Assembly (NCBI GenBank): GCA_002708905.1
Contig: PAPM01000016.1
Coordinates: forward strand, 1-64,000
Source of the DNA: Pseudomonadales bacterium
GTDB lineage: Bacteria > Pseudomonadota > Gammaproteobacteria > Pseudomonadales > Ketobacteraceae
Direction: 5' to 3'
Length of the DNA: 64,000 nucleotides
Position 1 is the stretch's first letter, and every line of letters begins with the position of its first letter. This document shows, one piece after another, positions 1 through 8,031 of the stretch. The notes below the pieces were generated by a model. That model was not told the DNA's origin. It made no database searches and saw only the letters and a list, made by a program, of their open reading frames with translations. A program made the position numbers and the translations under genes.

Positions 1-1
1 C

Positions 2-97
2 ACTGTCTGGGTGAATGGCGATAATGGCTATATTGCCATGCAGGTCAGTGGGTTAGAAGTGCTTCCGGGGGCCGGTCTCACGGATTCAGGGTTATGA
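2..97 (+). CDS. C-terminal end of an unidentified protein, cut by the window edge
   Basis: A frame is open from base 2 to a TGA at 95-97 and gives the last 31 residues of a protein. It has no recognisable motif. The stop overlaps the start of the next gene in an ATGA arrangement, which is typical of translational coupling inside an operon. This overlap is the main reason to believe the frame is real. The following genes (coiled-coil membrane protein, response regulator) suggest a signalling operon, but the function of this fragment cannot be read. Confidence 0.5.
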   Translation, partial: TVWVNGDNGYIAMQVSGLEVLPGAGLTDSGL

Positions 98-597
98 AAC
101 CACCCAAAGCAACGCAGTCTGCGGGCTTACAAGCACAAAGTGGTCCCAACATCGATCTGGAATTGTCATCGATAAAGAACCATTTGTCCCTGGATATGGA
201 GCGACAAATCCAGTCTCTGCACCATGAACTGCGGCAAGAACTGGAAGACTTAGTCAAGCAGCACGACAAAGCCACCCCTCAGACCAGCACCCTTGGCAGC
301 CTGATCCACACCATTACCGACAGTAAGCTTCACAAGCTGAACCTGGAATTGCGGCAGCACATGACCGTGACCTTGGATGCCCTGCTGCAAGACATGAAGG
401 ATGAGCAAAGTGCGTTTCAGGCCAGAATACTGCAGGAAATGGAACATCGGTTGGAGCAACCTGATGCTGGCTCCCGGGTGCGCGTGAATGGCCTGGGTGC
501 GGCATCCCAAGGCGTCAGCTCATCAACCTGGGGCAATTTGCCGGTACTGCTCATCCTGCTCACACTGTTACTGATGCTGGTTTCCTGGCCAAGCTGA
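94..597 (+). CDS. Tail-anchored coiled-coil protein, function unknown
   Basis: The 167-residue product has no signal peptide. Residues about 25-125 are charged and helical with heptad-like spacing, as expected of a coiled coil. The last 20 residues are a single leucine-rich membrane segment followed by only a few polar residues. This is a C-terminal (tail) anchor with the bulk of the protein in the cytoplasm. The ATG overlaps the upstream stop as ATGA, so the gene is probably translated as part of the upstream operon. The same coiled-coil plus tail-anchor plan is seen in the response regulator that follows. I do not recognise the family. Confidence 0.6.
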   Translation: MKPPKATQSAGLQAQSGPNIDLELSSIKNHLSLDMERQIQSLHHELRQELEDLVKQHDKATPQTSTLGSLIHTITDSKLHKLNLELRQHMTVTLDALLQDMKDEQSAFQARILQEMEHRLEQPDAGSRVRVNGLGAASQGVSSSTWGNLPVLLILLTLLLMLVSWPS

Positions 598-654
598 ACA
601 ACTAAGTATCCATTCTCATTACCAAAAGAAAAAGATGGCAGCCCCCGCTGAGCT

Positions 655-683
655 TTGTCATAGTTTACAATCATTTATATAAA
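655..683 (+). promoter_or_regulatory. Sigma70-type promoter of the response regulator gene
   Basis: TTGTCA at 655-660 and TATAAA at 678-683 are separated by 17 bp. Each hexamer matches the consensus in five of six positions. The element lies about 85 bp upstream of the response regulator start and after the stop of the previous gene. Confidence 0.55.
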
Positions 684-766
684 TGCTGTGACGGGCAGAA
701 ACCGGATTTCCGTATATACTGGAAGGTATGCCCTTTTCCTCAATGCGTCTTTAAGAAGAAGTGCCC

Positions 767-1783
767 ATGTCAATCAAACATGCATTGGTGGTAGATGACT
801 CGAAATCTGCCCGGTTTTCCCTGAAAAAATTGCTTCAGCAGCAAGATATTAAAACGGATTTTGCCGAATCTGCCGGTGATGCGCTGAACTACCTGTCCAG
901 TAACACTCCCGATATAATCTTCATGGATCACCTGATGCCGGGGATGGACGGCTTTGAAGCCACCAAGGCGATAAAATCCAATCCGGACACCCGGGATATT
1001 CCGGTTATCATGTGCACGTCAAAGGAAGGCAGTGATTATGCACAACAGGCCATTGCCATAGGGGCCTATGCGATCCTGCCGAAGCCGGCCCCGGCAGCAA
1101 CCCTGACGGCCATACTGAATCGTCTGGACCCCAACACGGCGGCCAAAGAAGAAGCCAAAGCGGCTGAAGCCAAACCAACCCAGTCCCAGAGTGTCGGCGT
1201 CAGTACCCGCGTAGTGGAAAACATGGTGCGCAAGGTCCTCGACGACAAATTCGAAGCCTTCCAGAAAACGCTATCAGATACCATTCGCACCACCCTGATG
1301 GAAGAAATGAAGCAGGAACTGGATCGGGCCAAGTCTGATTTACGCTCCGAATTCAATAACCGGCTTGATAGCCAGTTGCGCGAGCAAGGTACCAGCATCA
1401 GCCAGCGAGTGGCCAATGACCTGCTGGACAAACGCTTTGAAGAAGTCAGTCTGCGTTTGAATGGCTTGGTAGAGTCCAGTAAGAACACCATTGATAATGC
1501 ACTGGAAGCTTCTCGCCGACCTTCTCCTGAATTGGTGGAGGAAGTAAAGAAAATCGCACAATTCACGTCAGCGGCGACTGCAGGCGAAGCCGCCAAAGAA
1601 GCAGCAGAGGATATCAGTCGCTCTGTAGCCCAGGATGTTGCTCAGCAAGAATTGTCGGATCTGAAATCCAGCATCAGTGAACAAATGGGTGAAGATCTGG
1701 GAGCAAAAATCAACACCAGCAAAATGCTGGGACTTGCCGGTCTACTGTGTGGCATGGTTGCCATCGTACTCAGCCTGCTCTGA
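767..1783 (+). CDS. Membrane-tethered single-domain response regulator with coiled-coil tail
   Basis: A CheY-type receiver domain fills residues 1-120: acidic pair D10-D11, phospho-acceptor D54 in [11 protein letters not shown], the conserved Thr in MCTSKEG and the Lys in LPKPA. No DNA-binding or enzymatic output domain follows. Instead there are about 180 residues of charged, Ala/Glu/Lys-rich helix with coiled-coil character, then one hydrophobic segment at the very C-terminus ([19 protein letters not shown]). The protein should therefore sit on the inner membrane with its receiver in the cytoplasm. The start is ATG 767, spaced properly from AGAAG; a GTG at 761 would add two residues. Output is unknown; partner binding controlled by phosphorylation is my inference. 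Confidence 0.8.
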   Translation: MSIKHALVVDDSKSARFSLKKLLQQQDIKTDFAESAGDALNYLSSNTPDIIFMDHLMPGMDGFEATKAIKSNPDTRDIPVIMCTSKEGSDYAQQAIAIGAYAILPKPAPAATLTAILNRLDPNTAAKEEAKAAEAKPTQSQSVGVSTRVVENMVRKVLDDKFEAFQKTLSDTIRTTLMEEMKQELDRAKSDLRSEFNNRLDSQLREQGTSISQRVANDLLDKRFEEVSLRLNGLVESSKNTIDNALEASRRPSPELVEEVKKIAQFTSAATAGEAAKEAAEDISRSVAQDVAQQELSDLKSSISEQMGEDLGAKINTSKMLGLAGLLCGMVAIVLSLL

Positions 1784-1809
1784 GCACAGCAAATTTCATA
1801 TTCCCCCCC

Positions 1810-1838
1810 AAAAAAAAGGCTGCAGTGGGCTGCAGCCT
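1810..1838 (-). terminator. Rho-independent terminator of the lexA-like gene
   Basis: On the minus strand a 9-bp stem (AGGCTGCAG / CTGCAGCCT, 1817-1838) with a 4-nt loop is followed directly by at least seven T. It lies about 65 nt after the stop of the LexA-like gene. A second hairpin, GCAGTAAAA paired with TTTTACTGC at 1845-1877, sits between the stop and this stem. The plus-strand gene has no T-run here. Confidence 0.75.
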
Positions 1839-1902
1839 AACGAGGCAGTAAAAATTGATGGGTGTCGATTTTACTGCGCGAGAAAAAGTTTGTGCTCGCC
1901 GG

Positions 1903-2538
1903 TCAATGCAATCGGTTACGCTCGCGGATTACACCAACAAATACGCCCTCGACCACCAACTCCTCCGGTGCCACCATAATTGGCTGGTAACTGGGGTTTT
2001 CCGGCATCAAAGCCACTTGGTCCGCTTCCAGCTTAAGGCGCTTCACGGTGACCTCATTGTCCACCCGGGCCACAATAATTTTGCCTTCCCCGACGTTATC
2101 CGTCTTACGCACGGCGATCAGATCACCGTCCAGAATCCCTGCGTCTTTCATACTGTCACCGCGAACCCGCAGCAGATAGGTGGGCCGCTCACGGAACAGG
2201 TTAAGTGGCAGGGATAGTTGCCCCTGATGATTTTCAATCGCTTCAATGGGTACACCTGCAGCCACTGAGCCTACCACCGGCAAGGTCACCCACTGCTCCA
2301 TGGCCACCAGACACTCATCAGCATCCCATGCAACCAGGCTCCAGCGCTGCAAATCACCCAGTAAATCGTCCTCATACATGGGGGCCCCCTGCACCTGATC
2401 CCGATCGGGCCAGCGACCGGTGGTCTCATTGAACTCCGCAATCCAATGCATTAACTGGGCATGAGACAGTGACACATCGGACAGCTGAACAACATAACGT
2501 GAACTCAATGGTGCACTGGACGATCCAACCGGTTTCAT
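1903..2538 (-). CDS. lexA: LexA-like self-cleaving repressor with divergent DNA-binding domain
   Basis: The C-terminal two thirds are a LexA/UmuD-type S24 peptidase. The Ala-Gly self-cleavage site is in VGSVAAGVP, the catalytic Ser in RGDSMKDAGILDGDL, and the catalytic Lys in DNEVTVKRL. At 211 residues it is close to LexA length. The N-terminal part keeps only the outline of the winged helix (MHWIAEFNETTGRWPDRDQV); the recognition-helix region typical of LexA is not recognisable. It may therefore be a second LexA with its own specificity, or a LexA-like regulator. It diverges from dinB across a 134-bp spacer containing one SOS-type operator, so it probably represses itself and dinB. DNA damage with RecA would relieve this. 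Confidence 0.85.
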   Translation of the reverse strand: MKPVGSSSAPLSSRYVVQLSDVSLSHAQLMHWIAEFNETTGRWPDRDQVQGAPMYEDDLLGDLQRWSLVAWDADECLVAMEQWVTLPVVGSVAAGVPIEAIENHQGQLSLPLNLFRERPTYLLRVRGDSMKDAGILDGDLIAVRKTDNVGEGKIIVARVDNEVTVKRLKLEADQVALMPENPSYQPIMVAPEELVVEGVFVGVIRERNRLH

Positions 2539-2601
2539 GATGATTTCTCCTCAAGCCTGGACTGTTTGGGTTGTAATTAGGGGCTTTTCCCGAATCATTT
2601 T

Positions 2602-2621
2602 TACTGTATACTTTTACAGTA
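2602..2621. promoter_or_regulatory. SOS box (LexA operator) between lexA-like gene and dinB
   Basis: CTGT at 2604-2607 and ACAG at 2616-2619 are separated by exactly 8 bp (ATACTTTT), inside TACTGT...ACAGTA. This is the classic gammaproteobacterial LexA operator. It overlaps possible -10 elements in both directions (TATACT and TATAGT) and lies 64 bp from the repressor start and 52 bp from the dinB start. Confidence 0.85.
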
Positions 2622-2672
2622 TAGTAACCCGAGGCATTTGGCAAAGAATTTTTTTGAAAAAATACCCAAGCC

Positions 2673-3743
2673 ATGAACCGAAAAATCATACACATTGATT
2701 GCGACTGCTTTTATGCGGCAGTAGAGATGCGGGATGACCCCACGCTACGGCAGCGGCCGCTGGCGGTAGGGGGCGATCCCGGCCGGCGCGGCGTCATTTC
2801 CACCTGTAACTATGAGGCCCGGGAATACGGCATCCATTCCGCCATGCCCTCTGCCCATGCCCGTCGACTGTGCCCCGATCTAATCATCCTTCCGCCCCGC
2901 ATCTCGTACTACAAAGAGGTCTCGCAACAGATCCACCGTATCTTTCGCATGTTTACTGACATCATCGAGCCATTGTCCCTGGATGAAGCCTACCTGGACG
3001 TCACCGATCAACCCCACTACCAGGGCAGTGCCACCCGCATGGCAGAAGCAATTAGAAAGCAAATCCGGTCACAGGTGGGCATCACGGTTTCCGCCGGTGT
3101 GGCACCCAATAAATTCCTCGCCAAGATTGCCAGTGACTGGAACAAGCCGGATGGGCTGTGCGTCATTCCACCCGGCAAAACGGATGATTTCATCCGGCAA
3201 TTGCCGGTGGAAAAACTGCATGGCGTGGGCAAGGTAACTGCACAGAAATTACATAACCTGGGGATTCGAACCTGCGCCGATATTCGCAGCTTTGATCGTT
3301 TCAGCTTTATCGACAAGGTGGGTAGTTTCGGGGAGCATCTGCACCGACTGGCACATGGCATTGATGAGCGGCCGGTACAGGCCCGCTCCACCCGCAAGTC
3401 CGTGAGCGTTGAACACACCTATCCGGATGATCTGCCTAACATTGAGTCCTGCCAGGCAAAATTACCGGAATTGAAGCAGCAACTGGAGCGACGGCTGCAG
3501 CAACAAAAACAACGTAGCAGCCAGCACCAACCCATCAAGAAAGCCTTTGTGAAATTAAAGTTTTCGGATTTTACCAGCACCACCATGGAGTGCTGTGACG
3601 GCAATCCGTCCCTGGATACCTATCGTGGCCTGTTCGACCAGGCCTTTAAACGCAAAGCCATGGCCGTCAGACTATTGGGGGTGGGTGTTCGATTTCAGGA
3701 CCAGGAAGCGGCCCCCCAGAACCAGATTGCGTTTGAGTTCTAG
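2673..3743 (+). CDS. dinB: DNA polymerase IV (translesion Y-family polymerase)
   Basis: The 356-residue protein is DinB from end to end. Catalytic acids D9 (HIDCD) and D104-E105 (SLDEAYLDVT) are present. The steric-gate position next to DCF carries Tyr14. The thumb helix-hairpin-helix (KLHGVGKVTAQKLHNLGI) and the little-finger domain follow. Pol IV copies past alkylated and minor-groove lesions without proofreading. The SOS box 52 bp upstream predicts induction by DNA damage, shared with the divergent LexA-like gene. Its TAG stop (3741-3743) shares three bases with the stop of the convergent lipase. The ribosome binding site is weak. Confidence 0.95.
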   Translation: MNRKIIHIDCDCFYAAVEMRDDPTLRQRPLAVGGDPGRRGVISTCNYEAREYGIHSAMPSAHARRLCPDLIILPPRISYYKEVSQQIHRIFRMFTDIIEPLSLDEAYLDVTDQPHYQGSATRMAEAIRKQIRSQVGITVSAGVAPNKFLAKIASDWNKPDGLCVIPPGKTDDFIRQLPVEKLHGVGKVTAQKLHNLGIRTCADIRSFDRFSFIDKVGSFGEHLHRLAHGIDERPVQARSTRKSVSVEHTYPDDLPNIESCQAKLPELKQQLERRLQQQKQRSSQHQPIKKAFVKLKFSDFTSTTMECCDGNPSLDTYRGLFDQAFKRKAMAVRLLGVGVRFQDQEAAPQNQIAFEF

Positions 3744-4924
3744 TTCAACCAACGTTGCAGGGAATCATAGAGCCTGGCGTCTTTAAGCAGGGTTATATGG
3801 CCGACATCATCCAGCATATGTCGTTGCACTTTAGGGTGCGAGCCGGGGAAGTGAGGTCCACCCATGGCGCTCTCCTCCGGTACTAAACCATCTCCCAGCC
3901 AACGCTGACCTGGCTCATAAAACCGTCGCGCGCCGAGCAGCAAATGCTCGCATCCCTCGTAAAAAGGTAACGGTATTTGTTGATGACTGTCATCGTGAGG
4001 CGGTGTCACATTGGCATGCCGTAAACTGCGAATACCCAGGCTACGAATATTACCCAGCGCCATCAACGGCCGCGCATAGGGGGTTACGCCCAACAGGGAG
4101 TTGGCGAGGTTACCAATTTTTTCCATTGGTGCCCCATCATGTGGAGAAGCGATATAGGCCGCATGCGTCAATGTGGACAACCACGGGGATTGGACCGGAC
4201 TCTGTGATTGCGCATAATGACAGGCACTGCGAATGACCAGTCCACCCATGCTGTGGCCCATCAGCAATAACTTTTTATCGCCGTCAGCATTCCAGTTTGC
4301 TGTCAGGAATCGATCCAGCAATTCGCCGTTTTCCCATATGGGCAGCCCGGTGTTGTAACGCAACCAGGCCACCCCATAGCCCTGTTGGCGCAAGCCTTCC
4401 ACAAACAGGTGGTGATGATGGCCTTGCCAATCACCTTCGCTTAGACATAATCCGTGAATAAACAGCACCACGCCCTTCTCGCTGGCCGCTTGCAGCGGTT
4501 GCAAGTGAACGTCATGCCCCTGTTCGTCCACCAACTCCATGGACATCGCCAGAGGATGATCCCACTCCACCAGCTTGTCCCCGAATACCCCATTCATGGC
4601 ACTGCGCACTCGATGCAACGGCTGTGACACTTTCTCGGTGGCCGGCACCATATCCAATGCCTGATGTAACTTATTGGCACTGTGTTCAAACAACAGCTTG
4701 ATGAGCAAATACGGCTTGGGCGCGCGGCTGATATCAGCCTGATGTGATTTGTCCCAGGGCAAGGGAGCATCACTCCAGGTGTGGTGCATCTCCCCCACTA
4801 CCCGAGTCAACTCTCCGCTGGAGCGCAAAAGGAGAGAAACCAAACCCAACAGCCAATGCGTGGGTGAAAGGTGGGGGCGACCCCGTCCCATGGTGGAATC
4901 AGCAGAACCGTTATAGTCCGTCAT
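3740..4924 (-). CDS. Alpha/beta-hydrolase lipase/esterase
   Basis: The 394-residue protein carries an N-terminal hydrophobic stretch (HWLLGLVSLLLRSS) that may be a membrane contact but is not a clean signal peptide. The alpha/beta-hydrolase core follows: the oxyanion strand VVLFIHGLCLSEGDW and the nucleophile elbow LLMGHSMGGLV (GxSxG). A catalytic His is likely in the C-terminal DVGHITLLKD. The substrate cannot be read from sequence; an acyl ester is expected. It lies downstream of wax ester synthase 1 on the same strand with 178 bp between, so a role in mobilising stored lipid is plausible but inferred. A large inverted repeat stands immediately before the start codon. Confidence 0.85.
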   Translation of the reverse strand: MTDYNGSADSTMGRGRPHLSPTHWLLGLVSLLLRSSGELTRVVGEMHHTWSDAPLPWDKSHQADISRAPKPYLLIKLLFEHSANKLHQALDMVPATEKVSQPLHRVRSAMNGVFGDKLVEWDHPLAMSMELVDEQGHDVHLQPLQAASEKGVVLFIHGLCLSEGDWQGHHHHLFVEGLRQQGYGVAWLRYNTGLPIWENGELLDRFLTANWNADGDKKLLLMGHSMGGLVIRSACHYAQSQSPVQSPWLSTLTHAAYIASPHDGAPMEKIGNLANSLLGVTPYARPLMALGNIRSLGIRSLRHANVTPPHDDSHQQIPLPFYEGCEHLLLGARRFYEPGQRWLGDGLVPEESAMGGPHFPGSHPKVQRHMLDDVGHITLLKDARLYDSLQRWLN

Positions 4925-4931
4925 GACAGCG

Positions 4932-4970
4932 CCTCAAATTATAGTTTACACACGTACACTGTAATTGAGG
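4932..4970. promoter_or_regulatory. Large imperfect inverted repeat just upstream of the lipase (operator candidate)
   Basis: The arms 4932-4949 (CCTCAAATTATAGTTTAC) and 4954-4970 (complement of CCTCAATTACAGTGTAC) match at 15 positions with one gap around a 4-nt centre. The repeat ends 8 bp from the lipase start codon, where the promoter or early leader must be. It is therefore either a repressor site or an RNA hairpin in the leader. The 10-mer AGTTTACACA at 4943-4952 recurs at 5074-5083. Confidence 0.5.
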
Positions 4971-5066
4971 TTTTCTGGTTCTGCAATATTAATGTTTCGA
5001 CCACACCTTACACAAAAACTATAAATAAAAGCATTTTTATATGATTTTCAAACACATAACACCAAT

Positions 5067-5089
5067 CATGATCAGTTTACACATGATCA
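5067..5089. repeat. Direct repeat CATGATCA flanking GTTTACA
   Basis: CATGATCA occurs at 5067-5074 and 5082-5089, separated by GTTTACA. Each copy contains the palindrome TGATCA. The unit overlaps the second copy of AGTTTACACA. It lies in the spacer between wax ester synthase 1 and the lipase and could be a regulator site. Confidence 0.35.
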
Positions 5090-5102
5090 CCTACCACCGC
5101 AT

Positions 5103-6518
5103 TTACTCCACCGGTTGCTGCTTCCCCTTTTTGTTGCGCTTGACGGGCTTATGCAGGCCTAAGTCGGTTTCCAGCTCAATGAGCGCATCATCCAGATACT
5201 GCAAAAGGCGCTGCATACTGGGGAGTGTGCGGCGACAGCCAACAATTCCAAACTCCAGACGCCCTTCATAGCTGATGATGGTGATGTTCAACGCCATATG
5301 ATTCACAATCGCGGACACCGGATAAAAGCGCTCCAGCCTGGCACCATTCCAATACTGCGTTTTATCCGGCCCGGGCACATTGGAAATGACAACATTAAAC
5401 GCCAGCCATTTTGGCAACAGTCCGGTCAACAACGTAATACCACTGGGTGCCAACGTCAGGGCGGTATAGTTAATGGCCTCATCTTTATTCATACGGTGAA
5501 ATTTTTCCTTGGCCTCTTCCACCGACTGTTTGATGACCTCCAGGCGGTTGAGACTGCCCTTCACATGGGTTGCCAGATTGGCCAGGATCACGCCCACCTG
5601 ATTACCACCGATGCTGTCATCCTTGCGCAGTGAAACTGGCACCATGGCCACCAGAGGCTGTTCCGGCAGGCAATCATAGGAAAGCAAATAATGTCGTAAT
5701 GCGGAGCCACAGATCGCCAGGATAATGTCATTGGTGGTGGAGCCGGTTTTCTCGGCAATGGCTTTCAACCTGGAGCGCTCAAAAGACTGTGCGGCAAATC
5801 GTCGCGAGCCGGTTATTGGTTGGTTCAGACGACAGGGAGGCGCCTTGAACACATTGGCGTACTCGGGGTTTTCGCGAGCCGCCTTGATCGTATCGTACAA
5901 CGCACTCACAACAGGCCGCACGGTGGAGAGCTGACTCCCCACAACCGATCCCGCCAGGCGCAGCGTGGATAACAGCCCTTCTGTCGGTTGATCCCGCAAC
6001 ATGCGCTTGGACGGTGGCATTTGCCAGATAGGCGGCATATCCAGTCTGTTTGGATCATCCCCCAACATTCTCATAGTGGCGCGCATTCCTGAGATACCGT
6101 CCAACAGGGAATGGTGCACTTTGGTATAAATCGCAAAATGGCGACCGTTCATCGCCTCAATTAAATAGCTTTCCCACAGTGGACGACTGCGGTCGAGCAG
6201 GTTGCTGTGTTCAATGGAAACAAAGGTGAGCAACTCCTTGATGCCACCGGGACGAGGCAATGCCACATGACGGAAGTGATGATTGATATCGAAGACAGGA
6301 TCATGTTCCCAGACATTGCCGCGCCAGCGTTCCACCAATCTTTGGTCAAAAGGATAAGTGGGCTCCGAACACTGTCGCATCTGTTCCGCCAATCGGGTTA
6401 CATAATCAGCGGGAGAGCCTTTCGGATAGGAAAAGATCAGTAGTCCGGCCACGTGCATTGGCTGATGCCGACGCTCCAGCCAGAGAAACAGATCATCCAG
6501 CAGCGATAGCTTTTTCAT
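5103..6518 (-). CDS. Wax ester synthase/diacylglycerol acyltransferase 1
   Basis: The 471-residue enzyme belongs to the bacterial WS/DGAT family, which transfers acyl groups from acyl-CoA to fatty alcohols or diacylglycerol to make wax esters or triacylglycerol. The N-terminal MHVAGLLIF region, the PLWE motif and the catalytic HHSLLDG (His135-His136, Asp140) are intact. Length is standard. The start is ATG 6518, preceded by AGAGG at good spacing; an upstream ATG at 6578 has no such site. The lipase lies downstream and an AraC regulator diverges upstream, so this regulator may control lipid storage. A second WS/DGAT at 59.4-60.8 kb has its motifs at the same positions. Confidence 0.95.
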   Translation of the reverse strand: MKKLSLLDDLFLWLERRHQPMHVAGLLIFSYPKGSPADYVTRLAEQMRQCSEPTYPFDQRLVERWRGNVWEHDPVFDINHHFRHVALPRPGGIKELLTFVSIEHSNLLDRSRPLWESYLIEAMNGRHFAIYTKVHHSLLDGISGMRATMRMLGDDPNRLDMPPIWQMPPSKRMLRDQPTEGLLSTLRLAGSVVGSQLSTVRPVVSALYDTIKAARENPEYANVFKAPPCRLNQPITGSRRFAAQSFERSRLKAIAEKTGSTTNDIILAICGSALRHYLLSYDCLPEQPLVAMVPVSLRKDDSIGGNQVGVILANLATHVKGSLNRLEVIKQSVEEAKEKFHRMNKDEAINYTALTLAPSGITLLTGLLPKWLAFNVVISNVPGPDKTQYWNGARLERFYPVSAIVNHMALNITIISYEGRLEFGIVGCRRTLPSMQRLLQYLDDALIELETDLGLHKPVKRNKKGKQQPVE

Positions 6519-6931
6519 AGAACAAACCTCTTTAGCATTCCTCAAACTAACTCCATGCACGAAAGAAAACACAGGCATAGATCAACAATCAGCATGACCA
6601 GTCGACACATCACTCGAATACTTGGTATATCAGGCCTATCCACGGCTGGACAGTTCCGCATTAAACCAAAGCAATTTTATCGCTATATAAAATTAATACT
6701 GAATCAAATCAAATGCTTAAAAACCAGTCCATTATCAATATAATATCCGGTAGAGGAGCAAAGGTGCTTTGTCCTGATTAACCATGAATCTGTTCAAACA
6801 CGCGCCTATATAGGCTTGTTTGTAACCGAAATGCGACAGAGCATGACCAAGAAGATACATTTAAGCAGTAATATTTGACTCCTCTTATCTCATATACTTA
6901 TTGTTGAAATCCTAAAAATAAGAACAAGAGC
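6519..6931. promoter_or_regulatory. Divergent promoter region with palindrome between WS/DGAT 1 and AraC gene
   Basis: This 413-bp A+T-rich spacer contains no convincing gene. It carries a perfect 12-bp palindrome GCCTATATAGGC at 6804-6815. The palindrome is flanked by the inverted hexamers CAAACA (6795-6800) and TGTTTG (6817-6822), giving a 28-bp dyad. It is a candidate operator for one or both divergent genes. A TTGACT at about 6876 lacks a well-spaced -10. Confidence 0.45.
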
Positions 6932-8008
6932 ATGGATAGAGACACACCAATAGTAGTGCCTGAATATATTTCAACTTACCTGGAGTTTCCTGAGCAGTTG
7001 GGGCTTAAACGCGCCGAGTTGTCCCGCAAGTCAGGAGTGGATCTCGATGCACTGGCGGAAAACCCAAGACCTTTTACGCTCAATGAGATTCTGAAGCTGG
7101 TTGAAGTCGGCATCAAAGAATTGCAAATGCCTTATGGTGGCCTTGCCATTGGCCAACAAATGCGACTCACCTGCCATGGTATGGCGGGCGTTTCCGCCAT
7201 GGCACAACAAACCTATGCCGAGTGCCTGCAAGCTGCCTGCCGGCTCTGCGAAAAAGCATTTCCCCCCTTTTCGATGCAATACTTTGAAACAGAGCATACT
7301 GTAGGGATACGTGTAATCGAATGCATATCACTGGAACCCTACTCGCACTTTTTCATGGAATCCATCATGGTGAACTTCAGGAGCATACTGAAGTTTTTAT
7401 TGGGTAAGGAATATGAACCCGAGTACATCGCCTTCCCCTACCCCGCGCCGGAATACGAAAAAATCTACAATCGCTATTTTAACTGTAAGATTCGTTTCAA
7501 CGCGGAACATTGCGAGTTCGCGGTTTCCAAAACACTGGCCCGGCGCGAGTTGCTACTGGCAAACCAGGGTATCGCCCGCATGGCCGAGCAGGATTTCCTG
7601 AAAACGGTTCCCCCGATCAACCTGAACTATCTGCCCAAAAAGCTGCGCCTGGTTCTGATTCAAAGCGTAGGTGCGTTCCCGTCACTGGAAACAGCCGCCC
7701 GCAAACTGGGGATGAGCGGCCGGACTCTGCGGCGCCAGCTGAACAGCTTGGGCACCAACTTCCAGAATGAACTGGATTTGCTGCGGCGTGAATTTGCCAT
7801 CAACTATCTGACCAAAAGTGATAAGTGTATTACCGAGATTGCGCTGATGCTCGGATTCTGTGATTCCTCCGCTTTCAGCAAAGCCTTCAAAAAATGGACA
7901 GGGGAGTCACCGCGGGAATTCAAAAAGAATTACGCACAGATGCATCAATTTAAAAGACAGGACTTTGAAAAAGACTGGAACGCCATCGAGACTGGAACGG
8001 ATACCTGA
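6932..8008 (+). CDS. AraC-family transcriptional regulator
   Basis: The 358-residue protein has the two-part plan of the larger AraC-type regulators. Residues about 1-210 resemble the arabinose-binding-like sensor domain of the OruR/ToxT-type group. The C-terminal 100 residues hold two helix-turn-helix units, including the conserved ITEIALMLGFCDSSAFSKAFKKWTGESPREFKK. The family usually senses small hydrophobic or amphipathic molecules and activates neighbouring genes. It is divergent from WS/DGAT 1 with a 28-bp dyad between them, so control of that gene is a reasonable inference. It converges on a LolA-like gene, with a hairpin at 7999-8022 between the stops. Confidence 0.9.
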   Translation: MDRDTPIVVPEYISTYLEFPEQLGLKRAELSRKSGVDLDALAENPRPFTLNEILKLVEVGIKELQMPYGGLAIGQQMRLTCHGMAGVSAMAQQTYAECLQAACRLCEKAFPPFSMQYFETEHTVGIRVIECISLEPYSHFFMESIMVNFRSILKFLLGKEYEPEYIAFPYPAPEYEKIYNRYFNCKIRFNAEHCEFAVSKTLARRELLLANQGIARMAEQDFLKTVPPINLNYLPKKLRLVLIQSVGAFPSLETAARKLGMSGRTLRRQLNSLGTNFQNELDLLRREFAINYLTKSDKCITEIALMLGFCDSSAFSKAFKKWTGESPREFKKNYAQMHQFKRQDFEKDWNAIETGTDT

Positions 8009-8022
8009 ACCAGCAGGTATCC
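7999..8022. terminator. Hairpin between convergent AraC and LolA-like genes
   Basis: GGATACCT (7999-8006) pairs perfectly with AGGTATCC (8015-8022) around an 8-nt loop. It overlaps the AraC stop. There is no clear T-run, so it is a weak or Rho-assisted end, or an RNA stabiliser. Confidence 0.35.
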
Positions 8023-8031
8023 GCTCTTCAA

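Noticed and set aside
6555-6743. 62-codon frame in the WS/DGAT 1 - AraC spacer
   Set aside because: No ribosome binding site, A+T-rich intergenic composition and no motif.
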